Assembly (NCBI GenBank): GCA_030734395.1
Contig: JAUZTG010000044.1
Coordinates: 992,001-1,056,000, forward strand
Length of the DNA stretch: 64,000 nt
Source of the DNA: Sarocladium kiliense
Lineage: Eukaryota; Ascomycota; Sordariomycetes; Hypocreales; Sarocladiaceae
Direction: 5' to 3'
Part shown: positions 44,533 to 56,664 of the stretch, one piece after another
How positions within the stretch are numbered: the stretch's first letter is position 1
Layout of the letters: each line of letters starts with the position of its first letter
Notes under the pieces: model-generated
Seen by the model: the letters and a program-made list of their open reading frames with translations, nothing else
Told to the model about the DNA's origin: nothing
The model's database searches: none
Translations under genes and position numbers: made by a program

Positions 44533-45544
44533 GTTGACGGTAATTTGGGTTTATCGAGTTTGATTCTCTTAAAAGTGTTGAGTCTTGACTAAATGTCACG
44601 GTTATTGGTGGTGATGAAGGCTGTCGGAGTTTCGTGTGCGAAGGTGAAGTTGAAGATGTGGCGGTGCGAGCCAGACTTCTTATACCAGAGCCAGAGCTGC
44701 AGCACAGTTGCCCCAGGCGGGTGCTTCCGCTTATCCTTACAGAAGAAACAAGCTTCATTCACCTCGTCGCGTGACGTCGTGACTACCCGTAGGCAGGCAA
44801 GCGCCGCGCCCATCGTCTGGTGTCATCAGTGGTTGTGGTGGTGATGGAGTGTGTGTGTGGCTAACGACGACCATCGCGATGTGGCTGCAGTGACGTCACC
44901 TCATTGCTGACGCCTCAATGGACCGGAGCATTTGCAGCGGCCATGTAATGTGAGCGATCGTAATTACAGTGAGGTGACACGGGCATAACTTCTCCAGCGG
45001 CTTTGCTGGCTAGGATAAAAGCAGGTTTCTACTCAAATGCGGCAATCTCTGGGGCACTGCATTAGGCTGTGATTGACAGCTCTCGGCGATCTGGACCTGT
45101 GGCGTTGGGTATACTGTGACGGCTCGATGACAGCTTGAGCCACACCAAGAGGCTCGCCAGCCACGGATTGCAAGCTTCGTGGGAGATTGTCTCCCTGTTC
45201 TGGGATGCATAATCTCATTCATTGACGAGCAATTGCCTTGATTGTGGTCAAGAGCGTGACTTGCTGCGGAAGACGGGGGAAGACCGAAGATCAGTGTGTG
45301 AACATTGGTCACTGGCCGAACATGAACTGCCCACAGCTTCGTGCAAGTGCTCTTTATTTTGGGCCCCTTTTCATCATGGGCGTATCTATGTTTCCTGGGA
45401 TGAGTCTTCCACTGCCATCCATCATCTCTCACTTCTTGTGCTAGATCGTAACAGGCCACCGCGATATGGTCTCTTCATATCGCTTCAAGTAATAACCGCT
45501 TTGAGCTTCCACAAACAGACACCATCATTGACCGCAGCGACAGC
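44533..45544. other. Intergenic, promoter of the small membrane protein gene
   Basis: About 1 kb. The proximal 400 bases contain two CRE-like sites. The right part is the 3' flank of the MFS gene. No gene seen. Confidence 0.55.
44891..44898. promoter_or_regulatory. CRE/ATF-type palindrome TGACGTCA, with a half-matching site at 44771
   Basis: A perfect eight-base palindrome 360 bases upstream of the small membrane protein ATG; TGACGTCG occurs at 44771-44778, 240 bases upstream. These are consensus sites for bZIP factors of the ATF/CREB class, which act in fungal stress and osmotic responses. Use is inferred. Confidence 0.45.
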
Positions 45545-47403
45545 TTATGTGACGTAAGGCTGGTAGACAGTGCCGTTCTGCTGGGCCTCGCGGAACAGAC
45601 GCTTGTTCGAGCGGCTAAGCCAGATCTTCATGGCGATGGCGCAGGCGCTGGACGAGAGACCGAAAGCCATCATACCGATGAAGGCGCTGATGTAGCGAGG
45701 CTCCTCGGAGCTGACGAACATGAAGGGGGCGGTGAAGTTACCGATCTGAGAGAGCAGGTTGCAAAGAGCGACGGAAGCAGCGCGCTTCTCAGGAGTCTTA
45801 GCGAGGGCACCTGAGGCAGAGCGTTAGTTGACTGTTCATCTGAAAGATCTGGTTCGATGTATACTTACCACTGACGTATCCCATGATCAGAGGGTTGGCA
45901 ATGTACATGCCACCGACGTAGATGAAGGAAGCACCGTAACGGGCCTGGGCGTTGGACGTGGCCAAGCACACGATGAAACCGATACAAGCAACCGCAACGG
46001 GGATGGCATAGTGCAGACCACGCTCCTTGACCCTGTTTTGAAGAAACGTTAGGTTAGTACTTGTTGGTGATGACATCTGACTAACGGAAGTTATTGGCAC
46101 TTACTTGTCAGAGTGCCAGGCGTTGATGTATGAGCCGATGGCAGCGAAGATGTAGGGAGGAGCAGTCAGGACAAGGGCAATGACTGAGCTGTAGCCCCAC
46201 TGAGCAGCGAGACCGCGCACGATGGAGGGGTAGAAGTTCGAGAAACCGTAGGCGGCAGAGATGGTGATGTTCATCAATGTGAGGATGTACAGCTTGGGGT
46301 CGCGAACAGAGAGTTTGAGGCCCTCCCAAACACCACCCTTGGCCTCAGGTGTCGAAGGACGATCAGCCAGCACACGAGCCGCCGCAATCTTGCGCATGTC
46401 GTCGCTCATTGTCCAGGTGGCACTACCAGTCTTGGAGTCGGGGTAGTCGGGAATGAAGAAGACGCAAATCATGGCTGAGCCAGCGCCGGCGGTGGCGAGG
46501 ATGATGAACAGCCATTGCCATCCGGCAAGGCCGTGAGCCTGCTCGAGAGTCGCGTAAGTGGCCGCAGCAATTAGACCAGCCGAGCAGAAAGCGATAGTCT
46601 GAGCAGAGTACAGGATAGCCATGCGCATGGCAATCTCCTTTCTCGTGTACCTGTTTTCCTTTTGTCAGATCATCTCCAATTCACACCTCAGTGACACAAC
46701 TTTGGCAGGTATAACTGACCAGCATCCGAGAAGGTAAATCGCGCCAGGGAGCAGAGGAGCCTCAACGAGACCAAGAGCGAAACGAACACCCATCAGACCG
46801 GAGTAGGAGCTGACGCCAACGGTAGCGGCGCTGACACCCGACCAGACGATGGCCATAAGGCAAAGGTACAGACTCGGGCGCATCTTGGTGATCAGCATGT
46901 TGCTGGGAAGTTGACCGAGGACTATGGCGCAAACGGTCAGCATAATGTTCACACTTCAGACTCTGTATACGAGCTTTGAAGGGATAGGCCTTACCATAAC
47001 CGAGAGACAGAATGGAGACAGCGGAGGAGAAGTTGCTTCCTGACAGGTTCAGGTCCTCCTCGAAGGTGCTCAGCCTAGCCTGACCAATTGAGGCTCTGTC
47101 AAGGTAGTTGAAGAAGTACAGGCACCAAACACAAGGCATGAGGGTCATATCGAGACGGCGAACGATCTTCTTCTCAAGCTCGCGCCAGTTCGGGATACCA
47201 AGAGCCTCGATCTGCTCCTCGGGGCTGGGGAGACGACCCTCCGTGGCCAGGTAGCCCTCCTCGACGGCAGCGAGCTCCTTCTTGATGGCAGAGGCCGAGT
47301 CGGAGGTCTCATCCTGGATCTGAGTCGTGTTGGTGTTGTTGTGAGGGTTGTTGACGTGAGAGTGCTGCGGCACCTCGGCGCCAGTCTTCTCGTCGACCGC
47401 CAT
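45545..47403 (-). CDS. MFS transporter, anion:cation symporter (ACS) family
   Basis: Five exons, 47403-46995, 46921-46720, 46650-46105, 46032-45869 and 45810-45545, give 528 residues. The first in-frame ATG is at 47403; an upstream TTG is ignored. The hydrophilic N-terminus (about 85 residues) leads to helix 1 with the block WCLYFFNYLDRASIGQARL, typical of Dal5/Tna1-like transporters, then LPSNMLITKM and FALGLVEAPLLPGAIYLLGCWYTRKE, the family's helix 4-5 region. Twelve membrane segments are expected. All introns (73, 69, 72 and 58 nt) keep frame and have CTAAC or CTGAC branch points or clear AG acceptors. ACS carriers import vitamins and organic anions such as nicotinate, pantothenate or allantoate; the substrate is not predictable here. 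It probably sits in the plasma membrane. Confidence 0.92.
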
Positions 47404-49918
47404 CGTGGCCAAAGTCTCGCCTGAGAAACAGAGAAGAAGTTGGTAAGACGGGTAAAAAGAGAAGTGAAAGACTTTCTTGTCAAGACTCAGAGTTCCAATG
47501 CGAGGGGAGACAGGGCGACTGGAAGAGCTCTGAGGGGAGGAGGGACGGAGTGAAGTTGGAGGTAGAAGAGGAGGCCACTCTTATAGATGATGTGAGTCGA
47601 GGAGGAAGGGGTTCAGTCGACACCCCGCATCACCCCAAAGACACAGAAGGATTGGCATCAAATGAAGCTGAGCCAAGAAGGCCGGACGAAGAAATCCTCT
47701 TGCCGTTCGATCCATGAAAACTGGGGTTTGAGGGAACGGGATCTGGGGGAGGGCAGCACACACGCTCCCGTCGCTCGGATCCCCGCTAAACAGAGCAAAG
47801 TCCCCAGAAACCTGCGCCCCATGCTAAGAAATTTGATCGTTCCACACGTGAACCGGTGTTGATGCTCTTTCTATTGTCAGTTGTCGTTCCTGAAGTCTTC
47901 AAAATTCGTTATGCCCGCTGATCGGTTTCTCCTTGTTTCCGGCCGGAACAGATCCTATCTAACTTTATTTCGGCTGTAACGCCACCGACGTGTGACAGGC
48001 AACAACTGACTAACGAAAAAGGCCTCTAGAAGGAGGCTCTTAGAGGGGGTAAATTAGAGTAGAGGGGAAATAGCCTAGTACAAGCCCGAGTTCGGCATCC
48101 ATGCATGGACCATTTTTTTTTTTCGGCGATGGTCTGGAGCATGTGCGGGAGTATCTTGGCCAACAGGTAGGCCTCCTTTTGGCGCGATTTGGTTTATGGT
48201 CTAGCTCATATGACTATGTGGCATCCAAGTTTCGTCTCTTACATGGGACTAGTTGACGCCTCCCTCGGCCGGCTTTGGAGGCCACGCGACCTGGCACCCA
48301 AAATGGAGTAGGGTTGACATACGAGAAGGAAGGCAAGTAGAAGGAAACGACATGGAAGTCAGTACGTAACAGGTAAGGTACCATTGAAACTTGACTCAAT
48401 CTTGATCAAGTCAAACTCTGCAGCCCGGCAGCAAGCCACCTCTATTGCCGGCCGGCGCCACCAGTTTAAGCTTAATAATAAGGAAATTCTTTAGCTTAAC
48501 CCGCGACCTCGCATGTAACTCAATTCCTCGAGTCATGCTCTGTAATATCACCCACGGGAAAGGATAGAGGGACGGTCTTCCCGTTCCCGTATCGCTCTCA
48601 CTTACATAAAAGGACCCAGACTTCCCGCACAGGAACCAGAGGCCTTGGCCCAACTCCCTTCTCCCGTTGCCCAGCATTGGCATTTTGGATCCTCAACCGG
48701 CTGATGCGACTGGGATTGTTCCAGCGACACTTTCACATCATTACTCATTCGCCTATCGGTGGCGTGGTGCGCGCCGAAGGTGGATCACCTCACTTCGCTA
48801 CAGTGCCGAATCAGTGCCATTACGTCGTTTCTTTCCGACAAAGATCCAGACGACCGTCGGTTGCCAAGGCACTGGTCGCTCCATAAAACGAAAATCATCA
48901 TGCCTTCCCGTCGCCGGGAGCCCGTTCCCGTGGGAAATAGCCCAGGAACGGCCCAATTTTGCTGTCTGGCGCATCCCGCGGGAGAACGTTCTCGTGTAGA
49001 ACTACCTGTTTTGCATTCTGATGCCTCGAGGCTGACTTACAAATGATGATCCTGTGATGGAACAGCGCGCGCATCCTCGGAAATCGCTCGCAGCCGAGGA
49101 AGTTGAACCCGGTCCTTGAGAGAAGTAGGCAACGTGTTCGAGGATAATTTGCCTCCGATCGGGCTCTGTGCCTCACATCTACGGTTGCAGCGAATCGCGA
49201 GGTCCACGCGACTTACACTCTGACGAGAAGGGGACGTGCTGAACAAGGGCGCCGCCCTGTGATAGAGAGGAGGCAATTCTGCTAGTCGAAACGGGTTTAA
49301 GAATAGCATGCGGTCGCTTTGCATTTGCAACCTTCGGAGCATGGCTCGTCGTCTTCTATTTCCCGCCTTTTCGAACCACCTCCCGGCAGCTGGTCTCGAC
49401 CTGATGCCTCGCCGTCGATGATAGCAAAACGCAAACACTACGGAGCCTGACACCGACAATCAGACGTTGAAAGTGACTGAATCCTTACTATATACGAGAG
49501 CCTGGCACTACATGCGTTACTGTTCGGGGTACCAAGGAAGGGTGCTCCGATACCTTTCCTCGTGAGGGTTCATCCTCCCTACATTACCAGTACACATCCA
49601 AACCGCAATCCTTATCCAGGCAGGTGCGATGTAACACAGTGACCAAGAAGAAGGCTTGAGACACATCTTGGATCATGGCGAATAGTAGCGGAGAGAAAGC
49701 CTGGCATCGGATATGTGGACATCCGCAGGCTTCGAGGTAGGTGCCCAAAGAACGACTGACAATGCCTTCTTAGTCTGATGCGAGGAAGCCTTGGTCAAAT
49801 TGATCTGGAAGTAAACAATTGATGCGCCACCAAACACCAGTTAATTGAACACTGAGCGGATTGAGCTGCCCAGCTGTCTAAGCTACACCGGCATACCACA
49901 GATACCAAGGTTGTATTT
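47404..49918. other. Intergenic region, 2.5 kb
   Basis: Contains the leader and promoter of the MFS gene at the left. The piece at 47995-48075 is low-complexity, made of short AGAGG/CTCTAGA-like units in both orientations, and 48113-48123 is a run of eleven T. The segment 48455-48500 is A/T-rich with short inverted TTAAGC units. I could not assign it to a known transposon. The remaining frames look like chance. Confidence 0.5.
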
Positions 49919-51904
49919 CTATACAAAAGGCAGAACGACATGGCTGGCAAATTCGCCTCCGACATGGACACGGTGGCTTCCGCGATTCTTCACATGCTTA
50001 TCAGATCCGAAGTTACTCACACACCTATTGCGCCCACCGACCACGACCCTGATGCTCTCGCCAGCCTCGAACTCTATGCCCGTGGCCCAGATGCCAATAT
50101 CCAACCGAACAACGTCACCAGGCTTGACCTTCTCCTCTACCTCGTGAGGATGAAACGGCCAGTGCGGATGCATGCTCTTCGACTCATCGATTGCGCGATG
50201 CGATGCCCTCAAGATACCGCATGGTCCTTTGTAGACAACCACCTCAGTAGCTTCTTGAGGCTTGAACTCGCTGAAGGAATTCACAGGGATGCCGCCCCAG
50301 GGAATGTTCAGGTTCATCATTTGATCTCCATTCTTGTCGAGCTTCTCCAGAGTTACGTAAATATCCATGTCATCGTGATCCGGACACGACATGTATAGCA
50401 CAGCCTTGGGAAGGCCCATGATGCGTGTCGTTTCGGAGAACGTATGAGTGAAGGCGACGTGATCATCGGATTCCGAGTTGTAGCTCAGCGTAGCCTCCGG
50501 ACCCGCATCTTCAGCCAGGAGCAGCTTCTGATCCTGACCAAGGAAGGCTTGGCGATGTTGAGTTCTTGCTGGCGGGAAGTCATCTTCGACGATATTGTCG
50601 AAGGATTGGGGCTCCTTGTTACCGAAACGCAGAATGGCCATGCGAACTCGTGGAGTCTGTTCCCAGCCGTTGGCAGCCCCCTTGAGGAAATGGTCGAAGA
50701 AAGAGAATAGTTCCTCTTTGGCCTGCTTGTTGCCCCATAGGTCGTACCATTCCTGCCAAGGATGCCATCTTAACCACTTCTGGGAGCTGTCCACTTCAAG
50801 CCACGCTCTGATAGCACCCATTCCGTGCATAGTGTTGGTCCATGTGCCCGTGATATAGGTTGGTATGTTGATCTTCTTCATGTCTGGTCTCTTATCGTTC
50901 CACCAAGCATTTGCTAGCGGGTGCTGTTCAAACATCAGTCGGAAACTCTCGAGATCTCCCTTCCCATGAAGCATATGCTTGACGATGAGCTGATCGAAGA
51001 GGTCGCCAGCGTAGATTCCACCACGAGCAAACTGCTCACGGTACAAATCCCCACAGCCTTCCCAAGGCGCGATAGCCTTGAGGCTTGGTGGACGCAAGGC
51101 TGCGATAAACCATTGGGCAATTGCTAAATGAGAGTTGCCCGCAAGACCAACCGATCCGTTGCACCAAGGCATTTTTGCGATGTGTTCGATCGTGTCGTAG
51201 CCGTCTTCGGCTTCCTGCTGGCCCATAATGACCATTGTTCCACCACTATCGCCAGAGCCTCGAGAGTCAACGTTGACGATAGCGTATCCTCGAGGTACCC
51301 AATCAGCTGGATCTGGAGCCTCAAATTTCTCCAAGCCCGACAGAGCGTCTGGGGTTAGACCAAGGGCCCATGGTGTCATGTACCTGAGGGACTCGATGCC
51401 GTTGAACTTCTTGCCAAATGGGGACCAGCAAATGAGGGCCGGCACTTTGTCATTGTCACCAGACGGGGACTCTGGTGGACGTAGAACATCGGCATAGAGG
51501 GTGACGCCGTCCCTCACAGGGATCGCCACATCGTGCTCGACGAGGATATCGCACAGCAATGACTTGGCTCCAGGATGTGATGGATGTTGCCAGCCTTGTG
51601 GCAGCACTTCTGTCCGCGGGTTGACCCCTTCATAGCCAGCCTCGCCGACTTGAGCTGGGGTGATGGGCTCAAGAGGTACTTCCATTTCCCCAAAGGCTGG
51701 GCGAGCCTTATTCTTATTGGCAAGCATTGCGTTTGACCTCGTATAACTAAGCACAGAATTGATAAGAGCGAGGCGAATGAACAAGACCCTAGCAACTAGG
51801 AAACACACAGAGCCAGACAATGTATATACCGTGAAAGTAGTTATCCCCAATGCCTCCGGGATCGGAGTGCCGTGCCATCTCGGATCGGGGTTCACCACAG
51901 ACAT
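49919..51904 (-). CDS. CocE/NonD-family hydrolase (X-Pro dipeptidyl-peptidase-like)
   Basis: An alpha/beta-hydrolase plus a C-terminal jelly-roll domain of the CocE/NonD esterase-acylase type. Taken as one exon from the ATG at 51904 it has 661 residues. The catalytic serine is Ser258 in SVGLAGNSHLAIAQW. NVDSRGSGDSGG (211-222) is the conserved turn before it, and the Asp and His follow in the GTWTNTMHG region and downstream. The C-terminal domain begins near the block MGLPKAVLYMSCPDHDDMDIYV. Residues about 26-53 are strongly hydrophobic. They are either a signal anchor or translated intron, and an alternative start at Met60 (51727) would give 602 residues. The substrate, an ester or amide, is unknown. 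The gene shares a 443-bp divergent promoter with the dioxygenase gene. Confidence 0.87.
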   Translation of the reverse strand: MSVVNPDPRWHGTPIPEALGITTFTVYTLSGSVCFLVARVLFIRLALINSVLSYTRSNAMLANKNKARPAFGEMEVPLEPITPAQVGEAGYEGVNPRTEVLPQGWQHPSHPGAKSLLCDILVEHDVAIPVRDGVTLYADVLRPPESPSGDNDKVPALICWSPFGKKFNGIESLRYMTPWALGLTPDALSGLEKFEAPDPADWVPRGYAIVNVDSRGSGDSGGTMVIMGQQEAEDGYDTIEHIAKMPWCNGSVGLAGNSHLAIAQWFIAALRPPSLKAIAPWEGCGDLYREQFARGGIYAGDLFDQLIVKHMLHGKGDLESFRLMFEQHPLANAWWNDKRPDMKKINIPTYITGTWTNTMHGMGAIRAWLEVDSSQKWLRWHPWQEWYDLWGNKQAKEELFSFFDHFLKGAANGWEQTPRVRMAILRFGNKEPQSFDNIVEDDFPPARTQHRQAFLGQDQKLLLAEDAGPEATLSYNSESDDHVAFTHTFSETTRIMGLPKAVLYMSCPDHDDMDIYVTLEKLDKNGDQMMNLNIPWGGIPVNSFSEFKPQEATEVVVYKGPCGILRASHRAIDESKSMHPHWPFHPHEVEEKVKPGDVVRLDIGIWATGIEFEAGESIRVVVGGRNRCVSNFGSDKHVKNRGSHRVHVGGEFASHVVLPFV

Positions 51905-52347
51905 GGCGTTTCCCTTTAGGATGGTCCCGAAGACCTCCACAAGGCCTATGGATCTAGATCAATTCCCCCGCATCATGAATCCAACATAATGCTGAGAGCT
52001 TTGTCTTAATGGGCTGCATAAATCCCGACCCGAGCCTGGGCTTCTTCCATCGGTAACTTCGCTTCGCTTCGCCCCGCCATCTCCCCGCCACCTTGGTCTG
52101 CCGGGAGCTCTAAAAAGATGCCGAGCCGAGCCGATCAGCCCTCGCCAACTCAATGCGGATCTGCTGTTTGAGTTGTCGTTGACTACAGAATCATTGGGAA
52201 TCATTGACAAAGTAAGGCTTAAAAGACGCCATTGCGAATGGTAGTAGAGGTAACAGCTTTCGCAAATTCACAACGACCTTGCGCCTCTTTGATATCAGAA
52301 CACAACTAAGGCCCGTAGTTATCATCTTTGCAATCCAATCATCCACA
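51905..52347. promoter_or_regulatory. Shared divergent promoter of CocE-like hydrolase and PhyH dioxygenase
   Basis: Only 443 bases separate the two ATGs, so control elements are likely shared, which suggests co-expression. No specific binding site is called. Confidence 0.5.
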
Positions 52348-53531
52348 ATGGCAGCTACAATTCAAGCGCCTATCTCCAATTCCCACATGGCGATGCCTAC
52401 GAAGGCAACGGCTGCAGAGACGCCAATCGTCAAGCCTGCGTCTTCTGGTCCAAAGAGGCTGTTCCGCGAGGATGGACTTGTATACGGTGACTGGCGGGAC
52501 GACATCATTCGGGATGGCTATGTGGTAGTCAAGGGAGCTATTCCTCGTGACCGCGCGGATGGATATGCTAACGAGATGATGGATTGGATTGAGAATTTGT
52601 GAGTGCAACGGGATCCTCACAGACAGCCATGTCTGCATACTGGGATTATATACACCTTGGAATGGCTAACCATTTATTTCAATTGAATAGTGCCGGAGGG
52701 CTGGGGTTCAAGCGCGATGACCCATCCACCGTTGAAGAGTCGAAGATGCCCATCATCAACGAGAAGGGCATGTGCCTCGGCTATGGTGTCGCGCACGAAA
52801 CCTTCGCTTGGGCGGTGCGTCAGGAACCAGGAGTTGTTGACGCTTTCGAGAAAGCGTACGATACAAAGGACCTCATCGTCTCCTTCGACGGAACGAATAT
52901 GGCTTTCCCCAACCGTAAGGACCTCAAGCCTAACAACCCTTGGCCACACCAGGATCAAGATCCGGAAAAGCCCGGTTTCCGTTGCCTCCAAGGACTTGTG
53001 AACTTGCTCCCTAATGGTGACAACGATGGCGGTCTCATTGTTTGCAAGGGTGCGCATCTTCTTAGCGAGGAGTTCCATGAGCAGTTCAAAGACGAGCCCA
53101 ATAAGATCTGGGCTTGGACCAAGGAATGGTACGGTTTCACCAAGGAAGGCATGAAGTGGCTCGAGGACAAGGGCTGTGAATGGGTGAAGCTTAACGCCGA
53201 ACCTGGTGATCTACTCCTCTGGGACAGCCGAACGCCTCACTATAACCTCAGCCCAACCGGTGAGCGGCCTCGGTTCTGCATCTATACTTGCTACATGCCG
53301 GTCACAGAAGCTTCAGAGGAGGACCTTGTGCGGAAGAGAGACGCCTTCTACACAACTCAAAGCACCACTCATTGGCCTAATGCTATGCATGTTGGTGGCC
53401 TTCCCATCATTCGAAATGGCGAACCTTGTCCGTACAACACCGGCAAGCCGCGACAGCCAGTACAGCTATCCGAGCGGGGCTTCAAGTTGACGGGGATCCC
53501 TTACATTGGAACACTGCCTACTGGAGCCTGA
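52348..53531 (+). CDS. Phytanoyl-CoA dioxygenase (PhyH)-family Fe(II)/2-oxoglutarate oxygenase
   Basis: Two exons, 52348-52598 and 52691-53531, give 363 residues. The 92-nt intron has donor GTGAGT, branch GGCTAACC and acceptor ATAG. The ATG at 52348 is preceded by ACA and is preferred to the upstream in-frame region. The iron triad is visible: His170-Gln-Asp172 in NPWPHQDQDP, and His267 in SRTPHYNLSP, followed by Arg276/Arg278, which would bind the 2-oxoglutarate carboxylate. PhyH-family enzymes hydroxylate lipids or secondary metabolites. With a hydrolase, FAD monooxygenase and transporter nearby, a small-molecule substrate is likely. There is no peroxisomal targeting signal at the C-terminus (ends PTGA). 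Confidence 0.92.
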
Positions 53532-54096
53532 GAATACATTTGAAGGGTTCTTCCTGTTGTTTGGGTTTTATGTGTAGCTATTAAAGAATGTGAACCTGAC
53601 TTTCTACGTTCTTCAACTGTGTGACATGATGGCAATATGCCCTCTTTCTTATTGGAGGGAACTGAAATGCAATGAACTTAATATAACTTTTGATTCGAGG
53701 ATATCTTCTCAGAGGCCTGCATGCGCCAATACTCGATGTGGCGGCTGGCAAAGTCACTGTGAAGCAAGTCAGAGGAAGCCGACGTGCCGAACTCTGAGAT
53801 TTAGCCACGGAGAAAGCTCGATACCATAGACGACAACGTCAGCGTCAGGGCACAAGCTTTCGCCTCGTTGGTTATGATTCACTTTTGGAACAAATAGCCA
53901 CGGGGCCTGCGTCTCATTCCCCGATGATCATATGAGCGGCGTCCACGTTGCCTTGAGTTTGACAATGGCGTGACAGTTACGTAGATTAGTCTCTCCATTA
54001 TTATCTCCTTCGAGAAGCTACCAAAGCAGTGCGAGAAATATGTCCATAAATCCTGTTCTTTTGAAGCAACGTTGGAGAATGCACTGCGGTACTTCC
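53532..54096. other. Convergent intergenic region
   Basis: About 565 bases between the stop codons of the dioxygenase and the second MFS gene. A/T-rich near 53570-53700. No gene seen. Confidence 0.55.
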
Positions 54097-55920
54097 TCAG
54101 TTCCCCTCAGCAAGCCCCGGCCACAATGTCTTGACGGACCACTTGCGAATGCGGCGACCCAAGAAGTAGATAGGCACACCAAGGATCATCAGACCGCCAA
54201 CAGTACCGGCCAAAATGTTCATAGCACCATCGTAGCCAGTAGCCTCAATGGCTGGCACGGTAGAGTAGCTCAGACCGAAGGAGATAAAGCCTCGACCAAC
54301 ACAGATCACCATGAGCAAGGCACCAGCCTTTTGAGGGAAAGCATCGATGGCGTACGTAATGCCAATCAAGTTAGCCGTCAGAAAGCCTAGATAACACATA
54401 TGGTATGGTGCGGCGATACCCATCCAGTGATATTTGGTTGGATGAGCACCGGTTTGGCCATAGATAACACATCCCAGCACCGTTGCGACGGTGGGAATGA
54501 TAAGTGAGATAAGCCTGAACTCAGGCTAATTGAGCCAAAGATCCAAGGCGTTAGCAGCGATCAGGTTATCGGTGGATGAAGGACATGAGAATCTGATTTG
54601 CGAGGGAGAGAGCAAATATGCACGTACCTGAAAGATGCCGCCCCGCCTCTTGCTCATCCACTTGGAAAACATATCCGTGCCGTAGCCCAGAACCGGAATA
54701 AGGACCATGACAACACCAATCTGGAAGATCTGGACCCATCCAAGAAGGTCGAAAGCAAAGGAATAAGGCGGTTGGGTGAGAATGACCGCGAAGGTGGAGG
54801 CCTGATAGATGTAGACGCCCAGAAAAGCGCCGTTGAAGAGCAAGATCCAGAACATGGTAGGAATCAAGAAGCCCTTGGCGGTGTCAATGTAGAAGTCAGT
54901 CACGCGTGACCACACTGGCTTGTGGTGGAAGAGCTTCAGATCGTGGCGTAGAGTGCGTTGACCATAAATGTCAGGCCGGAGAGTGCGCCGCTCGCCAGCC
55001 ATAGGCTTGCCCTCATTAGAGGCAGTGTCCTCCCCTTCTACCTTGCGGTCGTACATGGTCTCAACCACAAAGAAGATAGAGAGTAGGAGGGTGGCGATAT
55101 TCAAGAAGGTGATGATAAGATACCACCACTTCAGGCCAAGGGGCGGAACAACATAGGCTGTCATGACAAATAGGGCGGCTGTGCCGACGGTTTGAACACC
55201 GATGAACCATGAAAGCTTGCTGCTCCTCTCGTGGAGGAAATGGATCTCCTCAATGATGAATGGTGCGAGAGCCTCACTCTGTCCTGCGGCCATACTAAAG
55301 ATATTCCGGCCGGCGATATGACTTCCGAGACTGGTGGAGAATGCGCACCAAAAGCCAGTGATGACCAATAGAAGCAGAGAAAACAGGAAAATTGGCCTTC
55401 TTCCAATTGTCAGAGTCAGCGGCATTGAGATGAGGTTGCCAATACCCATGAAGAGGGTTGGATAGGTGAGGAGGTCGGTAACGCGGGCAGGGTCATCGTT
55501 GGGATACGCCTGGAGAACCGAGGGCATAACGGCACCAAGACCAGAGGTCCCAAGGACAGCGATAGCGCTATAAGATCCAACTAGGAAAATGATGACATAT
55601 TTATGCCAGGTGGGAAGATTCAGAGGATCTGTACAAGGTGAAGTCAATAAGAAATGTGACGGCAAGGTTAGGTAAGGGTTCAATGTCAGTTCTTGTGGAC
55701 TCTTGCAACTAGCTCGGAGATCGAAACCTGACATAAACGCAGCAAATACACCGAGCTCACCTTTGGGATCAGCACTTGGAGTAGGAACCAGGATGATGGA
55801 TCCATCTTGGAAGAGGTTGATAGTTCCGTCACCGGCATTGGTCATATCGCCGGAATCTTTGCTCAATGCTTCCACCATCTCAACTCGAGTTTTTGATTCC
55901 GCAGGCTCCTGTGAGTTCAT
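54097..55920 (-). CDS. MFS transporter, DHA1-type
   Basis: Three exons, 55920-55761, 55628-54628 and 54525-54097, give 529 residues. Introns of 132 and 102 nt have donors GTGAGC and GTACGT and acceptors TACAG and TTAG; the second has a GCTAAC branch point. The N-terminal tail (about 55 residues) is followed by DPLNLPTWHKYVI, the classic entry to helix 1 of fungal DHA1 drug:proton antiporter-like proteins, then TIGRRPIFLFS (the helix 2-3 motif with paired arginines). About 12 membrane helices are expected, with a central cytoplasmic loop (ETMYDRKVEGED to VWSRVTDF). A role in export of a product or toxicant, or uptake of a substrate of the neighbouring enzymes, is inference. It is divergent from the Zn2Cys6 regulator gene. 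Confidence 0.92.
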
Positions 55921-56664
55921 GATTGCGAGCGTTGAGATTTCCGATGGGAGGGAAGATATATCTCAACGAAATGTGTGATAGAGACTGAAGGAGGGCAGCC
56001 TCACCGGGTTCTGAAGATCCTCCAGAAACAATCCCACTTGAAATGTGACAATGATCTTGTTCCCACTCAGATCTGTGGTTAATTGGTGACAGCAATGGTC
56101 CCTTTTACATTTCACGAAGAATGCTTCAGGGTGTGGTGCGGAACTGGGGTTCGTAGGCGTTGCCTCTGCGGCACCCTATTCTCGGCAACTTGGGAGGGCT
56201 TGGCTGCTGTAACGGCAACTCAGCCTCCCTCCACATCCCGTGGGGTTCGATATCCAGCGAACATCGCATTCAAGATCAAGCATGCAGGATGGGAAGCAAA
56301 CCCGGGGTAAGTGAAGAGCAATGTTGGGGTCCGGGGGAAGTGGGTTCTTCAGAACAAGCTTTCCCCATAGTGTAGTGATCAAAAGGAATCGCTGTGGGCT
56401 CGGGTTCTCTCCCTCCCTGTCTTAGCCTCTCTTTTCTTGCTCCCTCCCCACAAAGCAGGGTCCCCCGCTGCACTCACCTGCGACTAGTCATTTCGGCATC
56501 TGTTTCGCCAGTGGCGTCTTCGGGATTTGTCATGAGCGGTAGTGGTGAGTCGTGACCAGCTTGGTTAGTTGCCGAGCCGAGGGATTGGTCGGTATCTCTC
56601 CCTGTTTCCTCTCATATTCTCTCTACTGTCGGTATAGACAATTGCTACTCGTTTCGGCATCACT
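55921..56664. promoter_or_regulatory. Divergent promoter between the MFS transporter and the Zn2Cys6 regulator
   Basis: 744 bases between the two ATGs. The transporter and regulator pair is a common arrangement for pathway-specific control. CGG triplets, the half-sites bound by Zn2Cys6 proteins, are present but not in a clearly spaced palindrome that I can defend. Confidence 0.45.

Noticed and set aside
47995..48075. Possible RIP-mutated transposon remnant
   Set aside because: Short low-complexity inverted units only; no terminal repeats, target duplication or coding trace. A repeat-library search would decide.
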